NCBI GenBank assembly: GCA_044226845.1
Contig: JBGAGG010000002.1
Location: forward strand, 124,001-188,000
Source of the DNA: JAFDZO01 sp044226845
Lineage (GTDB): Bacteria; Bacteroidota; Ignavibacteria; Tepidaquicellales; Tepidaquicellaceae
DNA length: 64,000 bases
Reading direction: 5' to 3'
Part shown: positions 44,055 through 53,618 of the stretch, piece by piece
How the letters are laid out: every line of letters starts with the position of its first letter
Numbering within the stretch: the stretch's first letter is position 1
Program-made: the position numbers and the translations under genes
The notes under the pieces: generated by a model
Database searches by the model: none
What the model was told of the DNA's origin: nothing
The model's input: the letters and a program-made list of their open reading frames with translations, nothing else

Positions 44055-45092
44055 TTATAATTTGTTTCCGATTTGTTTTGTAATAATATCAACCATCCAG
44101 TGCTGAGGGTTAAATGCTCCTTCATGCCAGTTTAAATCTTTGTCCCAGTAGCCCGGGCAATTATAATACGGCTCTTTAGTATATCCGTAACTTATTTCTA
44201 CAATAAGCGGCTTGCTTTCTTTAAACACATAATCAATAACTAAGCACTGGCTGTTTAATTTTTTATTTAAATCTAAAGATAGCCTTATAGTTTCGTCATT
44301 AAAAAATTTTTTCTCAAACAAAATATTTCCGCTGCCTGATGCGCGGAAATCATTTTCTCTTACCATTCGTTTTATAGCAAGAGCTTTTTCATCTATAACA
44401 ACAACTCTTATATCATGGTCGTTATTAGCAATAAAATCCTGAAAATAAATATATCCTTTTTCGCGTCCTGCTGTTTTATCAAAATCAGTTGTGTATCCTA
44501 ATCTCACAACTCCTTTTGCGACATCTTTTAAATTTGTTTTACCAAGTCTGTACTTACGTACCCTTTCTTTCAAATTTGAAAAAGCTTCATACTGTCTGAA
44601 ACCCGATCCGAAAGCCTGATTTACAAGGTTGATTGCTTCAGATTTATTTTTTATTAGCCTTACGTTCTGTGAACCGGCTCCTTTGCGGAGCTTAAAAACT
44701 TTAGGAAACGAAGTCTCTTCAACCCATTTTAAGGCATCGGTTTTATTGTAGAAAACATATGAGGGCACCATCTGCGCTCCGATTGCTTCCAATAAATATT
44801 TCTGCCCGACTTTATCATCGAAGTGCCACATTGTTTTGTAATCCGGGAAAACTTTTTTACCTGATGTTTCAAGGGAATACATCAGCTGTTTTGCAAATAA
44901 ATAATCCTTAGGGTTATTGTGACTGAAGTGCCAAAACAATGCGTCACAATCTGAAACACTTTGAATTATATTATCATCATAACAATTGACAAGCTTAAAA
45001 GGAATTTTACTGCTCTCGCAATATTTTACCCAGTCATCACTGAAAGTCCCTTTAGTATGATGTATAGCAAGCTTCAAATTAATCTCCGGCAT
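44055..45092 (-). CDS. RimK-like ATP-grasp ligase
   Basis: This 345-residue protein has an N-terminal alpha/beta domain, then an ATP-grasp fold with FPKVFKLRKGAGSQNV as glycine-rich loop, YIYFQDFIANNDHDIRVVVI, and a C-terminal acidic strand (PLIVEISYGY). This order resembles RimK-type enzymes that add amino acids to carboxyl groups. Next to an epimerase giving a uronic acid, amidation of a uronate carboxyl is a natural guess but only inference. Its start overlaps the DUF362 gene by 14 nt. Confidence 0.8.
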   Translation of the reverse strand: MPEINLKLAIHHTKGTFSDDWVKYCESSKIPFKLVNCYDDNIIQSVSDCDALFWHFSHNNPKDYLFAKQLMYSLETSGKKVFPDYKTMWHFDDKVGQKYLLEAIGAQMVPSYVFYNKTDALKWVEETSFPKVFKLRKGAGSQNVRLIKNKSEAINLVNQAFGSGFRQYEAFSNLKERVRKYRLGKTNLKDVAKGVVRLGYTTDFDKTAGREKGYIYFQDFIANNDHDIRVVVIDEKALAIKRMVRENDFRASGSGNILFEKKFFNDETIRLSLDLNKKLNSQCLVIDYVFKESKPLIVEISYGYTKEPYYNCPGYWDKDLNWHEGAFNPQHWMVDIITKQIGNKL

Positions 45093-46413
45093 TTAAATAA
45101 TTTACCCATCCCGGAGGAGGAATTGCTTTCACAGAATATTTTTTCAAATCGTTAAGATTCACTTCCTTGTCATTATATCTTATTGTAATTTTTCTCTCAG
45201 GCATAAATGATTTTGCTGCCTGAAGAAGCGGAATTTTATTAACATCCATTCCCATTAACGTTGCCATACTTATATCTGTTCTTGCCGAGTCATCGGAGAA
45301 ACATACAACTCCTAAGTTTAAAGGGTCAGGTTTTAATGGGCCGTCTCCTTGTCCGCCTATAATGCCGTCGCATAAACTATAAAGAAGCCTCTGTGGTTTA
45401 TCACTTAAAGTCCCGTCGTGCTTACCTAAGTTAACAATTTTGTTTAAGTCCATAACCATACGCCATGTTGTATCATTTCCGTACCAGCCGGCTGCTAGGT
45501 GGTCTGTTTTTTTCGGACGGGATAATCGCCATATCATTGCAGAGAGTCTCACCCAGAATTTATAAGCAGGTTTTCCAAGATGTCTGTTAGCAGTATCCTG
45601 CAATAACTCAGCGCTGTATCGTAAATAATTTTTTCCGGGGTAGCAGTCTCCGCCCATATCTGAACCGCCTAATCTATGATGCGGCAGAAAATCTTTATCG
45701 CCGTTTACTCCGACAAGATTTTTTAAGGCTGCGGTAATTCCTGCCTTCTGATGAGTTTTAACTTTAGGTATTGAGATTATTATATCTGCTTCAAACAATT
45801 CTTTTGTTATGCAATACTTATGCATTCCTTTTGTGTGCGACTGTGTAAATCTGTCAGGGTTGTATTGAGTAACTCTGAACAAATTTTTATCAGGAGAGGT
45901 AATAGGTTCAAGATAACTTTCTTTGCCCACATCAAAAATTATATAATCTTCTAGAGGTCTTCTGTTATCTATATTTTTATTATCTTTTGCATAAAAAACT
46001 ACACGCCGGAAATCTTTTATTTCTACTGGAATAGAATATTTTTTTGAAATCTCATTAACGCTGTCTGTAAACTCCTTAGTTATCATTCTTTCCCATCTGC
46101 AGCCTTGAACCGGCGCATCACCAATCACAACACTTGCTGGAGACTTAGAGATAACTACCTCAAGGGCTGCCAAAATAAAATTATCATTCGTGCGCAAACA
46201 TAATTCATCCGTATCTTTTACAGAATGTCTTACCCAGTTAGGTTTTAAAAGAACTTTCTTTCCTTTGAGATTAGTTTCATTGATGTATTCTAAAGAAATG
46301 CCGGAAATTATTTCCATCATTTTTTTATGGTCATCATATATCTTACCAAGAAATTCAATTGTTCTTTCTTTATTATCCGAAAAAACTGATTGTATGTTTA
46401 CGAATCCCTGCAT
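45079..46413 (-). CDS. DUF362 domain protein
   Basis: The 444-residue protein matches DUF362 with KVLLKPNWV near 54-62, VVIGDAPVQGC, the IISIPKVKTHQKAGITAALKN core and DGIIGGQGDGP. DUF362 proteins often carry Fe-S clusters, but no ferredoxin-like Cys series is visible here, only the domain itself. Their reaction is unknown. It overlaps the ATP-grasp gene by 14 nt and the membrane gene by one base, so the three are probably coupled, and a shared function with the ATP-grasp ligase is likely. Confidence 0.82.
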   Translation of the reverse strand: MQGFVNIQSVFSDNKERTIEFLGKIYDDHKKMMEIISGISLEYINETNLKGKKVLLKPNWVRHSVKDTDELCLRTNDNFILAALEVVISKSPASVVIGDAPVQGCRWERMITKEFTDSVNEISKKYSIPVEIKDFRRVVFYAKDNKNIDNRRPLEDYIIFDVGKESYLEPITSPDKNLFRVTQYNPDRFTQSHTKGMHKYCITKELFEADIIISIPKVKTHQKAGITAALKNLVGVNGDKDFLPHHRLGGSDMGGDCYPGKNYLRYSAELLQDTANRHLGKPAYKFWVRLSAMIWRLSRPKKTDHLAAGWYGNDTTWRMVMDLNKIVNLGKHDGTLSDKPQRLLYSLCDGIIGGQGDGPLKPDPLNLGVVCFSDDSARTDISMATLMGMDVNKIPLLQAAKSFMPERKITIRYNDKEVNLNDLKKYSVKAIPPPGWVNYLNAGD

Positions 46414-46937
46414 TAATGATAATCGAAGACGGGATTAATTTTTTTGTAAAAAATCCAGAACAATAGCGTTATAAATGCCGCAGTTGCCAGTTGAATAAGC
46501 AGATTAGTTGTTATCAATGCACCTTCAATTAAGGCAAACTGTATAAATAAAAACTTAAGCGAATAATAAATAATCTTGCTCGCAATAATGCTGACCAGAA
46601 GCAGCAATGGAGCACTCCAATTTATTTTTTTAAGGAGATACACGAAAATAGCTATATTAGAAACAAGTTCTATTGAAATTAATATCGCTTTATAAAATGG
46701 CGGATGACCTGTTGCTATAGTTGAAATTAATGGAATGGTTGCAGCTAATATAAATGCATTTGTGTTGTTCCGTGATAGGAGAAGTCCCGTCAGCAATAAT
46801 ATCCTCATCGGGTCAAGTAAATATACCGGTATTGGCATCACATGTGATAGCGCAGGTATAAAATACACTAACGTTAGAATCAGTACGTCAGTTAATAATA
46901 TTTTAGGCAGCGAAAAACTTGTAGTTTGTGTTCCCAT
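46413..46937 (-). CDS. Small membrane protein, ECF S-component-like
   Basis: The 174-residue protein has about five hydrophobic helices and a segment TGHPPFYKAILISIELVSN, similar to the conserved loop of ECF transporter substrate-binding (S) components. No energising ECF ATPases are adjacent. In this locus it could import or position a small precursor for the DUF362 protein, whose start overlaps its stop by one base. That function is speculative, and the family assignment is tentative. Confidence 0.5.
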   Translation of the reverse strand: MGTQTTSFSLPKILLTDVLILTLVYFIPALSHVMPIPVYLLDPMRILLLTGLLLSRNNTNAFILAATIPLISTIATGHPPFYKAILISIELVSNIAIFVYLLKKINWSAPLLLLVSIIASKIIYYSLKFLFIQFALIEGALITTNLLIQLATAAFITLLFWIFYKKINPVFDYH

Positions 46938-46944
46938 AAAAAGT

Positions 46945-48072
46945 TTAATTAATATTATTCATAGTGTCACCAAGTTTATCTGAGGACATAAATTCAACAT
47001 CAGGCCATTTTTTTATAATCTTTATCAAGAGCTCAGATAATAATTTAAGATTTTTACTTCTGTTCTCCGGATTAATATATCCGATAAAGTTTAATCTGTG
47101 TGAGCCTATTATAGCCGGCTTACTTCTTTTGAAAGCAATTTCAATTCTGTTCATGCAGTCATTTACTGAGTCAAATCCCGGCAGCAGTGTCGGTTCAAAA
47201 AAAGAATTTCTTACTAAGTATCTTTGTCCAAATTTATTTTTCTGCCCCTGATAGTGATACTTCTTCTTAATCGGTGTTCCGTAATATTCACTGTGTGTTT
47301 TCTGAATCATTATTCCCTGAAGATATTTCACACCTTCATTATTTAATGTTTCTTCTAACTCTGGATTCCATGTATAGCTTGGAGCTATAAAAGATTTTGA
47401 TTTAAATCCCCATATTTGTTCAAACAAACTCAAACCGTCCTTTAAAATATTTTTCTGTTCATCTATATTTTCATTAGAGCCATAGGCATCCATGAACTCA
47501 TCTTTGTATTTCGGGTTAGTCGATGGATGAACAGAGAACATATTCTGTTCAAATGCTAAGTGAGATAACTCATCATTCTCTTGTAATGTCTTCATCCAAA
47601 GCTCGACATTGACATGCTCGCGGCTGTGAGACTGCGGCTGTATTACTTTTCTGGCAATGCCTTCTTTGTAAAGCTGAAGTACCCTGTCATGCCGGGGATA
47701 TTTTTTCAAAGTATCAGTAAATAATTCGTAATGATAGTTCTTAAAATTATCTTCCCTTATTTTTTCAAAGTCAGGATTTGCAACTATGTTATTGGCTGTA
47801 AGTACTGCCGGATTCCCGTTTGCATCTTTAACCGAATTTAATACATCAAAAAGTAACTCTAAATCTTCGTTCGACTCTAAGGCATCGTTGCTGTTATAAG
47901 GGCATTTATCGGCTTCCAATCCTTTGCTAAGGAAATAATTGAAGGATTTTTTTGATGACATTCGTATACTTCCCCAATCATCGGACTCAATAACAACAAT
48001 TTTTCTTTTAGTACGCCAGCCGGGAATATTTTGTAAATTTCGAGTAAGCTGCTGCTTAAAACTAATCTGCAT
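46945..48072 (-). CDS. Polysaccharide-deacetylase-like protein, copy 1
   Basis: The 375-residue protein and the next gene are clear paralogues (same starts, GWRTKRKI, ESDDWGSIRM, NPDFEKI, SHSREHVN, GSHRLNFIGY). ESDDWG gives the paired Asp of the NodB-type catalytic motif 1, and HSREH fits its HxxxH metal motif 2. A deacetylase or amidohydrolase activity on a carbohydrate is therefore reasonable, with no signal peptide, so in the cytoplasm. It starts inside the 3' end of copy 2 (11-nt overlap), consistent with tandem duplication. Confidence 0.72.
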   Translation of the reverse strand: MQISFKQQLTRNLQNIPGWRTKRKIVVIESDDWGSIRMSSKKSFNYFLSKGLEADKCPYNSNDALESNEDLELLFDVLNSVKDANGNPAVLTANNIVANPDFEKIREDNFKNYHYELFTDTLKKYPRHDRVLQLYKEGIARKVIQPQSHSREHVNVELWMKTLQENDELSHLAFEQNMFSVHPSTNPKYKDEFMDAYGSNENIDEQKNILKDGLSLFEQIWGFKSKSFIAPSYTWNPELEETLNNEGVKYLQGIMIQKTHSEYYGTPIKKKYHYQGQKNKFGQRYLVRNSFFEPTLLPGFDSVNDCMNRIEIAFKRSKPAIIGSHRLNFIGYINPENRSKNLKLLSELLIKIIKKWPDVEFMSSDKLGDTMNNIN

Positions 48073-49201
48073 TTTGACTATTTGTGATTATTTCACCCAG
48101 CTCAATCGAAGTCATAAATTCAACATCAGGCCATTTTTTAACTACATTTTTTAAAAGCATATCTAATTGCTCCAATCCCTGCTTTCTGTTCTTCTCATTT
48201 ATACAGCCTATGTAATTTACTCTGTGAGTGGAAACTACTGCCGGCTTATTCCATTTAAATGCAATCTGTATATCATTTAAACATTTGTCATACCCGTATC
48301 GCTGCAAGGACTGTCCGTGCTCAAACTGAGAATTCCTTACTAAAAATGTCTGTCCGTGTTCATTCTTTTTTCCAATGTATCTGAAATTATTTTTATACTT
48401 ACCGTGACCAAGTGATTCAGGTTGATTGCGGGAACCTATTAAATATTTTATGCCCATTTCATTTAAGTCCTTCTCTAATCCTGTATTCATTAAACTGTTG
48501 GGAGCAACAAAATATTGAGCTTTGTAACCAAGTAGTTTTTTGAATAAATCAAATCCATCTTTCAAAATTTTTGCAAGGCCTGCATTTTCACTTACGTCAT
48601 CAATATCAACTGCAGCCAAAAATTCTCCTCTTATTTCATTCGATTCAGCATCGCTTAATCCAAAAAAATTATAATCAAAACAAGTTTTCGTAACAGGAAA
48701 GTCTCCGTTAAGAGCTTCCATCCATCTCTTTACATTAAGGTGTTCTCTGCCGTGTGATTGCGGAACAAATAGTTTTTTATCAATTCCTTCTTTCCATAAA
48801 TTATAAACTTTATCATGAGAAGGTCCGTAGCTTTTTAGAGTTTCGGTAAGCGGTTCGTAATAGTATTCTTTAAAATTATTTTCTTTTATTTTTTTAAAGT
48901 CAGGATTTGCAACAAGACTTAGCGGAGTAAATACTGCATATCTTCCGTTTTTATCTTTATATCGTGATAACACTTCGAAGAGACCTGTCATATCATCATT
49001 ACTTTCTAAACTGTCATTATTATTGTAATAATTTTTATCAGCATTAATTCCAAGCTTAACTAGTTTCTCCTGAACTTCCTTGGAAGGCATTCTGATTGTT
49101 CCCCAGTCATCTGATTCAAAAACAAGAATTTTCCGTTTTGTTTTCCAGCCCGGAATATTTCTTAAATTTGCTAATACGTTAGATTTAATTTTATTGAGCA
49201 T
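48062..49201 (-). CDS. Polysaccharide-deacetylase-like protein, copy 2
   Basis: This 379-residue paralogue of the next gene downstream keeps the same order of motifs: GWKTKRKI, ESDDWGTIRM, NPDFKKI, SHGREHLN and STHRVNYIGC. The metal motifs (SDDWG, HGREH) are intact, so both copies could be active with different acceptors. It lacks a signal peptide. It lies 19 nt after the AsnB-type gene. The relationship to classical NodB deacetylases is by motif, not overall sequence. Confidence 0.72.
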   Translation of the reverse strand: MLNKIKSNVLANLRNIPGWKTKRKILVFESDDWGTIRMPSKEVQEKLVKLGINADKNYYNNNDSLESNDDMTGLFEVLSRYKDKNGRYAVFTPLSLVANPDFKKIKENNFKEYYYEPLTETLKSYGPSHDKVYNLWKEGIDKKLFVPQSHGREHLNVKRWMEALNGDFPVTKTCFDYNFFGLSDAESNEIRGEFLAAVDIDDVSENAGLAKILKDGFDLFKKLLGYKAQYFVAPNSLMNTGLEKDLNEMGIKYLIGSRNQPESLGHGKYKNNFRYIGKKNEHGQTFLVRNSQFEHGQSLQRYGYDKCLNDIQIAFKWNKPAVVSTHRVNYIGCINEKNRKQGLEQLDMLLKNVVKKWPDVEFMTSIELGEIITNSQNAD

Positions 49202-49220
49202 CTTTTCTCAGCTAATCTTT

Positions 49221-51104
49221 TTATTCGGAAATTTCGAAAATAATTTTATCTTTATAGAATTCAATCCATGTAATTAATACTAACGCTTTCCATAGAATAA
49301 TTCCATGATCTTTCACACTGTTTCTATGTTCTTCCAGAAGTTTTAAGAGGTATGCTGTATCGATTATATGACTATTATTTTTAAAAGATGAAAACTTTTC
49401 TTTCGCATATTCATAAAGACTCGTTTTCAGCCATTCTTTTATAGGAACATTAAACCCTTTTTTCTTTGCTGCAAGAATTTCATCAGGAACAATACCCGCT
49501 AAGCTTTTTCTTAATAAATATTTTTTCTCGCCTTGTAGAATTTTATAATTAGAAGGCAAATACAATATATAATCAGTTAATTCATTATCTAAGAAGGGTA
49601 CTCGTGCTTCTATACTGGTGAGCATTGTAGCTTTATCAACTTTTTCTAAATATGTATGCGGCAGGAGGATTTCGAAATCTGTGTACAACATCCGCTGAAC
49701 TAAATCTTCTTTTTTAAATTTTTCATTTTTTTCCTCATATGTTTTGAACGGATTTTTATTATTTAAAATATCTTTCCATTCAGTATTAAAAATATCTTCA
49801 GGTCTTGATAGGGGAGTTGTTTCAGTCAGCAACAGTGCCATTCGCAATGCATCTGATTTCTGACTCAGCGCAAGATACATTCTATCTGCACGGTGCCTTA
49901 GGAATTTATTTAACAAAACTTTGCTAAGTATTAATGAGCTGTATTTCCAGAAGGTGAGATTATGCAAAAGATTGTATCTTCTGTATCCAGCAAATAACTC
50001 GTCTCCGCCATCACCTTGTAAGACCACCTTTATATCTGATTTACATTGCTTGGCTAATAAATAAAGCGGGAAATTTGCAGAGTCGGCAAAGGGCTCATCA
50101 TATTGAAATACAAGGTCTTCAAAATCTTCTACAATGTTTTTAGATTCGACCTTCATTTCATGATGGTCAGTATTAAATTTTTTTGCAGTTATTGCCGCTA
50201 ATGCAAGCTCGCTTTCTCCGCCGATATTAAAATCATACTCAACTGAATATGTATTAAGCTTTCCCTTGATATGTTTTGATGCAAAAGCAGTTATTGCAGC
50301 CGAGTCAATTCCTCCGCTAAGAAATACTCCTACCGGAACATCGCTCATTAACTGACGCTTAACAGCGCTTTCAAGTAAATTTCTTGTTTTATTTACTGCT
50401 TCATCAAATGTATCGTGATTTATACCTGATTTCTCTGACGTAATAGTCCAGAATGTTTTTTCCTTTTTCTCAAAGTTTCCAAGGTCTATTTCAAGAGAAG
50501 TACCGGGGGTAATTTTGTATAAATTATTTATTAACGTTTGGTTAGACAGAGTATTGCCATACCACAGATACTCTGATAAACCCTGTATATTTATCTTGAA
50601 CGAGTCCAGCCATTTTAAAATTATTTTTGCTTCGGATGCAAATGCAATGAATGAATCGTCTTCGTACATATAGAGGGGCTTTACTCCAAATCTATCCCGG
50701 AATAAAGTTAAACTGTTTTTAACCTTATCATGTACACTCAAAGCAAAAATTCCGTTCCATTCAAGAACCGCTTTTTCGCCGAGGGTATCTAAAGTTTTTA
50801 ATAATACTTCGGTATCGGAGCTTGTTTTCAAATCAAGATGATACTTTGAGGTGAGTTCTTTAAAGTTGTAGATTTCTCCGTTATAAACTATAACTTTAGT
50901 TTTGTCTTCGTTGAAGAAAGGTTGGTTTGAACGTTCCTCAATATCAATGATGCTTAATCTATAGTGGAAAAGGGCTAGATTATCTGAATAGTATTCGCCA
51001 AAATTATCCGGTCCGCGGTGCGCCATTAATTTTGTAGCTTCCTTGAATTTAGAGAAATCGTAGTTTGCGCCAGTCTTAACTATGAGTCCTGCTAAGCCAC
51101 ACAT
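49221..51104 (-). CDS. asnB: Asparagine synthase (glutamine-hydrolysing)
   Basis: The 627-residue protein has the N-terminal class II glutaminase domain with catalytic Cys2 (MCGLAG), RGPDNFG and YNGEIYN, and the synthetase domain with PP-loop SGGIDS at 263-268, then GDGGDELFAGY. AsnB uses glutamine nitrogen to amidate Asp. Homologues embedded in polysaccharide loci (WbpS-like) may instead amidate a uronic acid. Position among the ligase genes supports the second idea, but both remain open. Confidence 0.88.
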   Translation of the reverse strand: MCGLAGLIVKTGANYDFSKFKEATKLMAHRGPDNFGEYYSDNLALFHYRLSIIDIEERSNQPFFNEDKTKVIVYNGEIYNFKELTSKYHLDLKTSSDTEVLLKTLDTLGEKAVLEWNGIFALSVHDKVKNSLTLFRDRFGVKPLYMYEDDSFIAFASEAKIILKWLDSFKINIQGLSEYLWYGNTLSNQTLINNLYKITPGTSLEIDLGNFEKKEKTFWTITSEKSGINHDTFDEAVNKTRNLLESAVKRQLMSDVPVGVFLSGGIDSAAITAFASKHIKGKLNTYSVEYDFNIGGESELALAAITAKKFNTDHHEMKVESKNIVEDFEDLVFQYDEPFADSANFPLYLLAKQCKSDIKVVLQGDGGDELFAGYRRYNLLHNLTFWKYSSLILSKVLLNKFLRHRADRMYLALSQKSDALRMALLLTETTPLSRPEDIFNTEWKDILNNKNPFKTYEEKNEKFKKEDLVQRMLYTDFEILLPHTYLEKVDKATMLTSIEARVPFLDNELTDYILYLPSNYKILQGEKKYLLRKSLAGIVPDEILAAKKKGFNVPIKEWLKTSLYEYAKEKFSSFKNNSHIIDTAYLLKLLEEHRNSVKDHGIILWKALVLITWIEFYKDKIIFEISE

Positions 51105-51173
51105 AATATTTTATTTATGTGTAATGAAAAAAGATAAAGCATTTAGGGGAAAATGAATTTATAATTGTTGAAT

Positions 51174-52427
51174 TTATTTAATTAAGTTTATTAAGGCAGT
51201 ATCTCCCCGAAAGAACATTATAACAATCGGATTGCCTAATACGGTTGATACGCCAAAAGTATCTAAACTCATCCGGAATCTTACTATAATAAATAGCCAT
51301 AGCAAAGGCACTGCAAGCGGAATTAATTTTGTTATTACAGTTTCCTTAGGTCCGTTTTGAACATACAATATGATAAATGCTAAAGCAAATAAATTTGAGA
51401 GTGCTATAAATCGTCCACCAGAAGGTACTAATGCAGCTATATTAGCGCATCCATACAGTAAGAGAGTGAAACACATTAATCTTAACAAACTTTTACGATT
51501 CTGTACGAAATCTTTTCCCCGGAAAAAAATAACTGACATAAATACAATAATCAACCATTTAAGAACATTTTCATGTCCTTTAACGTACCAGTTTAAATTA
51601 CTGTTAGCAGCATCTTCCCTCAGTTCCTGCGCTCTGTCTATACTTGTATATCCTGAAGTACGCACCTGGAAAACTTCGGGAATGTTAGATGATATAAGTT
51701 CATTTAATTTATCAATGTTTACTTCCCTTACGAACATCGATGATATAAAGAACATATAAAAGATAAAGAACCTGTTCCCGATTAACATATAGGCCAGCAT
51801 TATTAAAACCGGCAGAATAAATGAAAAGTGTACGGTAATCGACAGGATCATTAATATAAGCCCTTTCTTTTTCCCTTCAAATAAAAACGGAAGTGCGCCC
51901 ATTAAGAATATATGTGTAGCGGCACAAAATCTGAATCCGTTTAAATCCCATATTGGTGCTATCAATGCAAATGCAAAAACTAATGGAACTAATAAAGGCT
52001 TTGCTTTAAAATCTACACGCTCAAGTATGTACCATAAATTTCTTGAATAAAAATATCCCACAATTAAACCGTAAACTGCAAATAAAAACCTATAGTCACT
52101 TGTGAAAAGAGATATGAGATAACTTAGAATCGGCTCAACAATATCTATATTAATACCTGAGCTAAAGCTATCAACATTGTAAAGTGTTCCAAGAAATTGT
52201 GAAAATGTAAGATCAGCAGATGCATTTTTTATAAACCACTCCCTGTATCTATGGGAATCCATCTCCTCGTTGAAGATAATAAAAGTGTATCCGTAAAATA
52301 CAGTAAACGCCCATATAATATTTTTTGCAAATGTATGGCGATAATTTTTTAGAGAATATATTACAGTTAGAAACGGAGAGAATATAAAAAAAATCCAGAT
52401 TCCAAGATTGCCTTTTCGAGTAGTCAC
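51174..52427 (-). CDS. EpsG-family polysaccharide polymerase
   Basis: This 417-residue protein has about ten hydrophobic helices and a large loop containing RTSGYTSIDRAQELRED. It resembles the EpsG family: an N-terminal FFIFSPFLTVIYSLKNYRHT, the SHRYREWF segment near residue 58 and a central NGFRFCAATHIF. EpsG-like proteins join repeat units at the outer face of the inner membrane, like Wzy. This is the only polymerase candidate seen in the window. Confidence 0.72.
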   Translation of the reverse strand: MTTRKGNLGIWIFFIFSPFLTVIYSLKNYRHTFAKNIIWAFTVFYGYTFIIFNEEMDSHRYREWFIKNASADLTFSQFLGTLYNVDSFSSGINIDIVEPILSYLISLFTSDYRFLFAVYGLIVGYFYSRNLWYILERVDFKAKPLLVPLVFAFALIAPIWDLNGFRFCAATHIFLMGALPFLFEGKKKGLILMILSITVHFSFILPVLIMLAYMLIGNRFFIFYMFFISSMFVREVNIDKLNELISSNIPEVFQVRTSGYTSIDRAQELREDAANSNLNWYVKGHENVLKWLIIVFMSVIFFRGKDFVQNRKSLLRLMCFTLLLYGCANIAALVPSGGRFIALSNLFALAFIILYVQNGPKETVITKLIPLAVPLLWLFIIVRFRMSLDTFGVSTVLGNPIVIMFFRGDTALINLIK

Positions 52428-52453
52428 TTTATCAGGTTATTTTAAAATTATTC

Positions 52454-53572
52454 TTAAGGTTTTGTAAGATCTAAAAATTGTTTAGCTACTCTTTCAATTC
52501 TGAATTTTTCCATATCTTCGAAATCAAAAGTTCGCGTGTAATCCCCGGCTAAAAACTCATCGATAAGCTTTTCATCAATATTATTATCCGGAAATGAAAG
52601 CACAGGTCTACCTGTGAAATAATAATCAATCAATTTGCTGGGGGATTGTAGTACAGGATTGTATCCGATATTAACAAGAAAATCCATCTTGCTTAACTCT
52701 TTTAAAAGCTGAGTGCGGGGAATAAACTCTCTGAATTCAAGTTTATCGCCTAATGCTTCTTTAAAAGGCTGAGCGAGGTTCGGTCCCATTTTGTAAATTA
52801 CAAATTTAAAATCTGTTTTTAGAGTAGAAAGATATTTTAAAAAATTTGTTGGATTTCTAACCGATTTGTAAAATGTTCCTGCAAAAGCAAAAGTCGGAAC
52901 CTTATTTTTTACAAAAGGCTCTGTGTTCATATAATCTTCAAACTTAAAACCTTGTGGAATTTCAACAATTTTATCATGAAATTCACTGTAATAGTTTTGT
53001 TTCATGTTAATATTTGTTATTGCCATATATGTTGATTGTTTTCCCCAAGATTTTTCAAGGTACTTGAACCAGAATGGTTTTCCGTACTTATCATAGAATA
53101 CGCCCATGTAAGGGTCTCCGCTATCGGGTACATATACAGAGGCAATAGGCTTTTTAGCTTTCCGCACAGCCCATGCAGCTCCCCAATGTACGGGATGCGG
53201 TACAGCAACAGAGATAAACAAATCATATCCTGATTCATTCTTTAAAGCATCTTTTACCTGAAACATTAATCCTATATCAGGATACTCAAATAACCAAAGC
53301 AGAGACCTCCTTACAAGTCTCTTGGATAAAGAAACAATTTTGTTTGAGCTTTTAAAATTAATTTCTTTAAATTTCGGTTGCCCTAAATCTTTAATTTTTA
53401 CACTGTATTCTTTTTCAAACGGTTCGTGCAGAGCTTTATCCTTATGGGTTATAAGTGTAACATCATGTCCCTGTCTTGAAAATTCCTTTACTAATTCGGT
53501 TGTACGAAATGCCCGGGGACTATTCTGCGGATAAAAGGAAGTACTTACAATGAGAATTTTCTTTTTTGCCAT
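52454..53572 (-). CDS. Glycosyltransferase, GT-B fold
   Basis: The 372-residue protein begins KKILIVSTSFYPQNSPRAFR and HDVTLIT, typical of family 4-like N-terminal domains. The C-terminal half has PTFAFAGTFYKSVRN and SPSKLIDYYFTGRPVLSF, the loop for the donor nucleotide sugar. A transferase step in unit assembly is probable. Gaps of 26 and 46 nt to its neighbours place it in the same transcript. Confidence 0.8.
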   Translation of the reverse strand: MAKKKILIVSTSFYPQNSPRAFRTTELVKEFSRQGHDVTLITHKDKALHEPFEKEYSVKIKDLGQPKFKEINFKSSNKIVSLSKRLVRRSLLWLFEYPDIGLMFQVKDALKNESGYDLFISVAVPHPVHWGAAWAVRKAKKPIASVYVPDSGDPYMGVFYDKYGKPFWFKYLEKSWGKQSTYMAITNINMKQNYYSEFHDKIVEIPQGFKFEDYMNTEPFVKNKVPTFAFAGTFYKSVRNPTNFLKYLSTLKTDFKFVIYKMGPNLAQPFKEALGDKLEFREFIPRTQLLKELSKMDFLVNIGYNPVLQSPSKLIDYYFTGRPVLSFPDNNIDEKLIDEFLAGDYTRTFDFEDMEKFRIERVAKQFLDLTKP

Positions 53573-53618
53573 TTTATGTTAGTTATCGAAACCGATAGTA
53601 ATCGAAATTAATTATATT

